A stretch of 64,000 bases of DNA from Zhongshania antarctica. Lineage in GTDB: Bacteria > Pseudomonadota > Gammaproteobacteria > Pseudomonadales > Spongiibacteraceae. The stretch lies in contig NZ_JACHHW010000002.1 in assembly GCF_014202945.1 (NCBI RefSeq), positions 1-64,000 of the forward strand, in the 5' to 3' direction. The position numbers and the translations under genes were made by a program. The notes under the pieces are model-generated. The model saw only the letters and a list, made by a program, of their open reading frames with translations. It did no database searches and had not been told where the DNA came from. Shown piece by piece: positions 61,766 to 64,000 of the stretch; positions within the stretch are counted from its first letter, which is position 1; each line of letters opens with the position of its first letter.

Positions 61766-62908
61766 TTAATTCGACTTCCCGTCGATAACCGGGCGCAAGC
61801 CTGATGGCACGGCACTCGGCAGCGGCGGCATAAAACTTTCGTCGCTTAGGGTTTTTAAAAAGGCGACTAAGACATCGACTTCACGATCAGTTAAATTCGG
61901 TTCCCAAATATGCCAGTGCAAATTGAGTTTCTCGCCTTCCGGTACCGCGTGGCCACGACCACCGGTATAAAATGCCACTGCCTCACGCAGGGTTTCAAAG
62001 CGGCCGGAATGCATATACGGCGCACTGAATTCGATATTGCGCAGTGTTGGCACTTTAAATCCGCCGCGCTGGGAGGCGTCACCCGTCACCGCTTGCACAC
62101 CACTGTCAAAGGCGTGACCATCCGGCTCGGGAGTGCCCAGTATCGCAATTTGCTGGTTGGTGAATGCCGGTGGTGTGTGGCATTCAGCGCAGCGCGCGAC
62201 AAAGGAGCGAAATACATTCATACCTTCTATTTCGTCTTTGCTCAGTACCTCATGCACGCCATTGGCGTATAAATCGTAACGGCTATTCAAAGACACCAGC
62301 GACGATTCAAAGGCGGTAATCGCGGTATAAATTCGATCTAAGCTAATCGCGCTATCGCCAAAGGCTTGTTTGAATAAAGGCGGGTAGGCGGCACTCTCGT
62401 TCAGGCTTTTAAGTAATTGTTCGGGGCTATTGCCCATTTCAATTGGCGAGTACAGCGGCCCTTCCATTTGCTCTTCTAGCGAACTCGCTCTAGCGTCCCA
62501 GAACAACCGCTTTAAGAAACCGACATTCCATAAGCTAGGGGCTGAGCGATGTGCTAGCTGGCCGTTAATCCCGATACTGAGGCCACGGCCATCAGCAAAG
62601 CCCTTGCTGGGCTGGTGACATGAGGAACAGGCTAGCGTGCCGTCACCCGACAACAGCGGGTCAAAAAACATGAGGCGACCCAAGTCAATTTGCTGGGGAG
62701 TAAACCCTTCGCGCAGAGGGGGCAGACCGGTTTTCAGGCCACCCACCCCAGAGTCTTGCAGCGACGCGTACTCGCCATAAAGACTCTGCAGGTAGCAGCG
62801 GCCCTGCTCAGGCCGAAATCCGGCGGGGCAAACCTCACTCAAACGCCACGGCGCTTCCGCGTGAGCCAATACTGGCAGCAACAATAAAATGCTCAATAGT
62901 CCGCGCAT
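61766..62908 (-). CDS. MauG/CcpA-like diheme cytochrome c peroxidase
   Basis: 380 residues from ATG 62908 (GGGG 9 bp upstream; GTG 62923 is an alternative overlapping the previous stop region). It has a signal peptide (cleaved near AHA-EA) and two haem motifs, CSSCHQPSKGFADGRGLS and CAECHTPPAFTNQQ, with the calcium/loop region between. This is the cytochrome-c-peroxidase/MauG superfamily, whose members either reduce peroxide or oxidise partner proteins. It could oxidise its co-encoded partners, but no substrate is known. A diverged fragment of its first 100 bp is preserved at 55504-55620. Confidence 0.9.
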   Translation of the reverse strand: MRGLLSILLLLPVLAHAEAPWRLSEVCPAGFRPEQGRCYLQSLYGEYASLQDSGVGGLKTGLPPLREGFTPQQIDLGRLMFFDPLLSGDGTLACSSCHQPSKGFADGRGLSIGINGQLAHRSAPSLWNVGFLKRLFWDARASSLEEQMEGPLYSPIEMGNSPEQLLKSLNESAAYPPLFKQAFGDSAISLDRIYTAITAFESSLVSLNSRYDLYANGVHEVLSKDEIEGMNVFRSFVARCAECHTPPAFTNQQIAILGTPEPDGHAFDSGVQAVTGDASQRGGFKVPTLRNIEFSAPYMHSGRFETLREAVAFYTGGRGHAVPEGEKLNLHWHIWEPNLTDREVDVLVAFLKTLSDESFMPPLPSAVPSGLRPVIDGKSN

Positions 62909-62923
62909 TAGCACTGGCCCCAC

Positions 62924-63601
62924 TTAGTCGGCCAGGCTCTGAATATACACCACTACATCTTTGGCAACGTCGGCATCGGGCAGAGTTTTACCCATCATAT
63001 ACATCTGGTAGCCATAGCGATCAGACTCATCGCTACCGCGAATCCCTTTGCTAAAGTGGTCGAACTGTTGCAGTAAATACCAGTCGTCCACCCCCGCCAG
63101 TGCAGGTGCCTGCAATTTTTCATTACCTTCTGCAGCAGGCCCATGGCAGGCACCGCAAAGGTTCGAGTAGTAATCCGCACCACGCTTAGCATTACCTTCC
63201 AAGCTTGCCGGGGCCACCTTCGCTTTAAAATCGGCAATATAAGCGACCACAGATCTTACCGCTGCCTCATTTGGCAGGGTTTTGGCGATGGCCTGCATTT
63301 GCGCGCCAAAGGCGTCATCGGGATGACTGCCCCGCAAACCAGAGCGGAAGCCGAGGAGCTGACGCTCCAGATACCAGCTCTGCTGATTAGTTAAAGACGG
63401 TGCACTGAGTGCTTTATTGCCCTCACCATTAACACCATGGCAGGCCACGCAAGCCGAGTACAATTCTTTTCCTGAGGCCGAACTGCTGTTCTGCAGCGCC
63501 GTGACTGCGGCACTCGCCGCCTGCTCACTATTCGCACTGGGTGCTTGGTCGCTACTACACGCCACTAAGGCAAGACTCATAAGTAAAATGGCTAATTTCA
63601 T
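62924..63601 (-). CDS. Diheme cytochrome c (c4-like) lipoprotein
   Basis: 225 residues. The signal ends in lipobox LVACSS. Two tandem cytochrome c domains carry CVACHGVNGEGN and CGACHGPAAEGN, with later Met segments (AQMQAIAKTL, MYMMGKTLP). This is the cytochrome c4 arrangement, serving as an electron carrier at the outer leaf of the inner membrane or the inner leaf of the outer one. AAGGA precedes the ATG. It is the first gene of the leftward operon, and its stop abuts the peroxidase start. Confidence 0.9.
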   Translation of the reverse strand: MKLAILLMSLALVACSSDQAPSANSEQAASAAVTALQNSSSASGKELYSACVACHGVNGEGNKALSAPSLTNQQSWYLERQLLGFRSGLRGSHPDDAFGAQMQAIAKTLPNEAAVRSVVAYIADFKAKVAPASLEGNAKRGADYYSNLCGACHGPAAEGNEKLQAPALAGVDDWYLLQQFDHFSKGIRGSDESDRYGYQMYMMGKTLPDADVAKDVVVYIQSLAD

Positions 63602-64000
63602 GCTCTATTTTCCTTGGAAGACCTAAACTCCGAATACAATCGATACTCGACCTTAACGACCGGCCACGGCAATGAGACTTATAGCGCGCATCCGCCGACA
63701 GCGCATTAGCACCCTAATATTCAAGCTATGATAAGTGTGAATTAATTCAGACTAGCCTATGTTTACACCGTCATCAATACGTCAAATGGGGTAATTTCCG
63801 GCGTAAAACTGGTGATTTCATCGCCATTTATGGAATTTCAGCTATTTTGGCGACTAATACGCAATTGCCCCAAATGAGTAATCCCGCCACGCCCCAGCTG
63901 AGGGCCACCCGTCTAGGCACAGGGAGAAACGATCCAAATTAGCACACAACAAAAGCACCAACGCGCCGAGGACGCCTTCAAAACCGACGATTTTTCTAGG
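63602..64000. other. Right-edge region with no supported gene
   Basis: This holds the promoter region of the cytochrome c operon. No convincing rightward gene is present: one frame is open from an in-frame stop near 63914 to the window end, with GGGAG upstream, but it has only ATC/ATT-type candidate starts, so I do not call it. Confidence 0.4.

Noticed and set aside
63914-64000. Possible rightward gene start at the right edge
   Set aside because: Open frame after a GGGAG, but only ATC or ATT as possible starts; the window ends before anything can be recognised.

Overview
The window reads as a chromosomal segment of a free-living, probably marine gammaproteobacterium. The gene families fit Spongiibacteraceae/Cellvibrionales-type genomes (paired WS/DGAT wax-ester synthases, many TonB-dependent receptors, a Baeyer-Villiger-type monooxygenase, a cholesterol-oxidase-like GMC enzyme, DUF3301, YqcC). 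The class is fairly secure; the family is my inference. No rRNA, tRNA, CRISPR array, integrase or IS element was recognised. Coding density is high, and gaps over 300 bases are described individually.

Layout. 1-8.1 kb: a DUF4382 lipoprotein, then a catabolic-looking cluster (flavin monooxygenase, SMP-30-like lactonase, AraC regulator, TonB receptor) with candidate AraC operator repeats, followed by the decayed tail of a second TonB receptor. 8.3-16.7 kb: mostly housekeeping and envelope genes (MshEN-repeat protein, RIO kinase, PhnA, bactofilin with an overlapping M23 peptidase, HDAC-family hydrolase, repeat-rich lipoprotein, thioesterase, small membrane proteins). 16.7-24.1 kb: Atm1-type ABC exporter, two WS/DGAT acyltransferases, Ycf46-like AAA protein, RlmA. 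24.1-31.4 kb: a complete MoxR-Bat operon. 32.4-35.7 kb: a copper-flavoured island made of a HvfA-type EGKCG RiPP precursor, a divergent HvfX/DoxX protein, an ECF sigma factor with its zinc-finger anti-sigma factor, and a histidine kinase whose sensor is an ethylene-receptor (ETR1-like) copper-binding membrane domain. 35.9-42.7 kb: acyltransferase, TraF-like protein, GMC oxidoreductase with a divergent TetR regulator, prolyl aminopeptidase, YkgJ, YgjP. 42.7-51.7 kb: a two-kinase/FixJ phosphorelay, YqcC, DinG, PlsC-like acyltransferase. 52-63.6 kb: a sigma54-type promoter driving a cysteine hydrolase and a multi-PAS hybrid kinase; a bacterial lysyl oxidase with a GlyGly-CTERM-like tail; and a leftward operon (diheme cytochrome c, MauG-like diheme peroxidase, beta-helix/cytochrome c fusion, TonB receptor).

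Most notable observations. (1) The HvfA/HvfX/ECF sigma/anti-sigma group lacks the DUF692 (MNIO) modification enzyme nearby, yet its divergent intergenic region carries two matching ECF-type promoters (TGTAACA, 15-base spacer, CSTCTMA). (2) An ethylene-receptor-type kinase lies next to it, with the Asp, Tyr, Cys and His of the Cu(I)/ethylene site at the ETR1 spacing. (3) The kinase-to-peroxidase block around 53.7-62.9 kb has been duplicated: a decayed receptor/peroxidase fusion follows the intact kinase, and a decayed kinase precedes the intact receptor, with the lysyl oxidase gene between them. (4) The lysyl oxidase keeps the copper histidines and both residues that form the LTQ cofactor.

All family assignments come from reading translated sequence and motifs; no database search was run.
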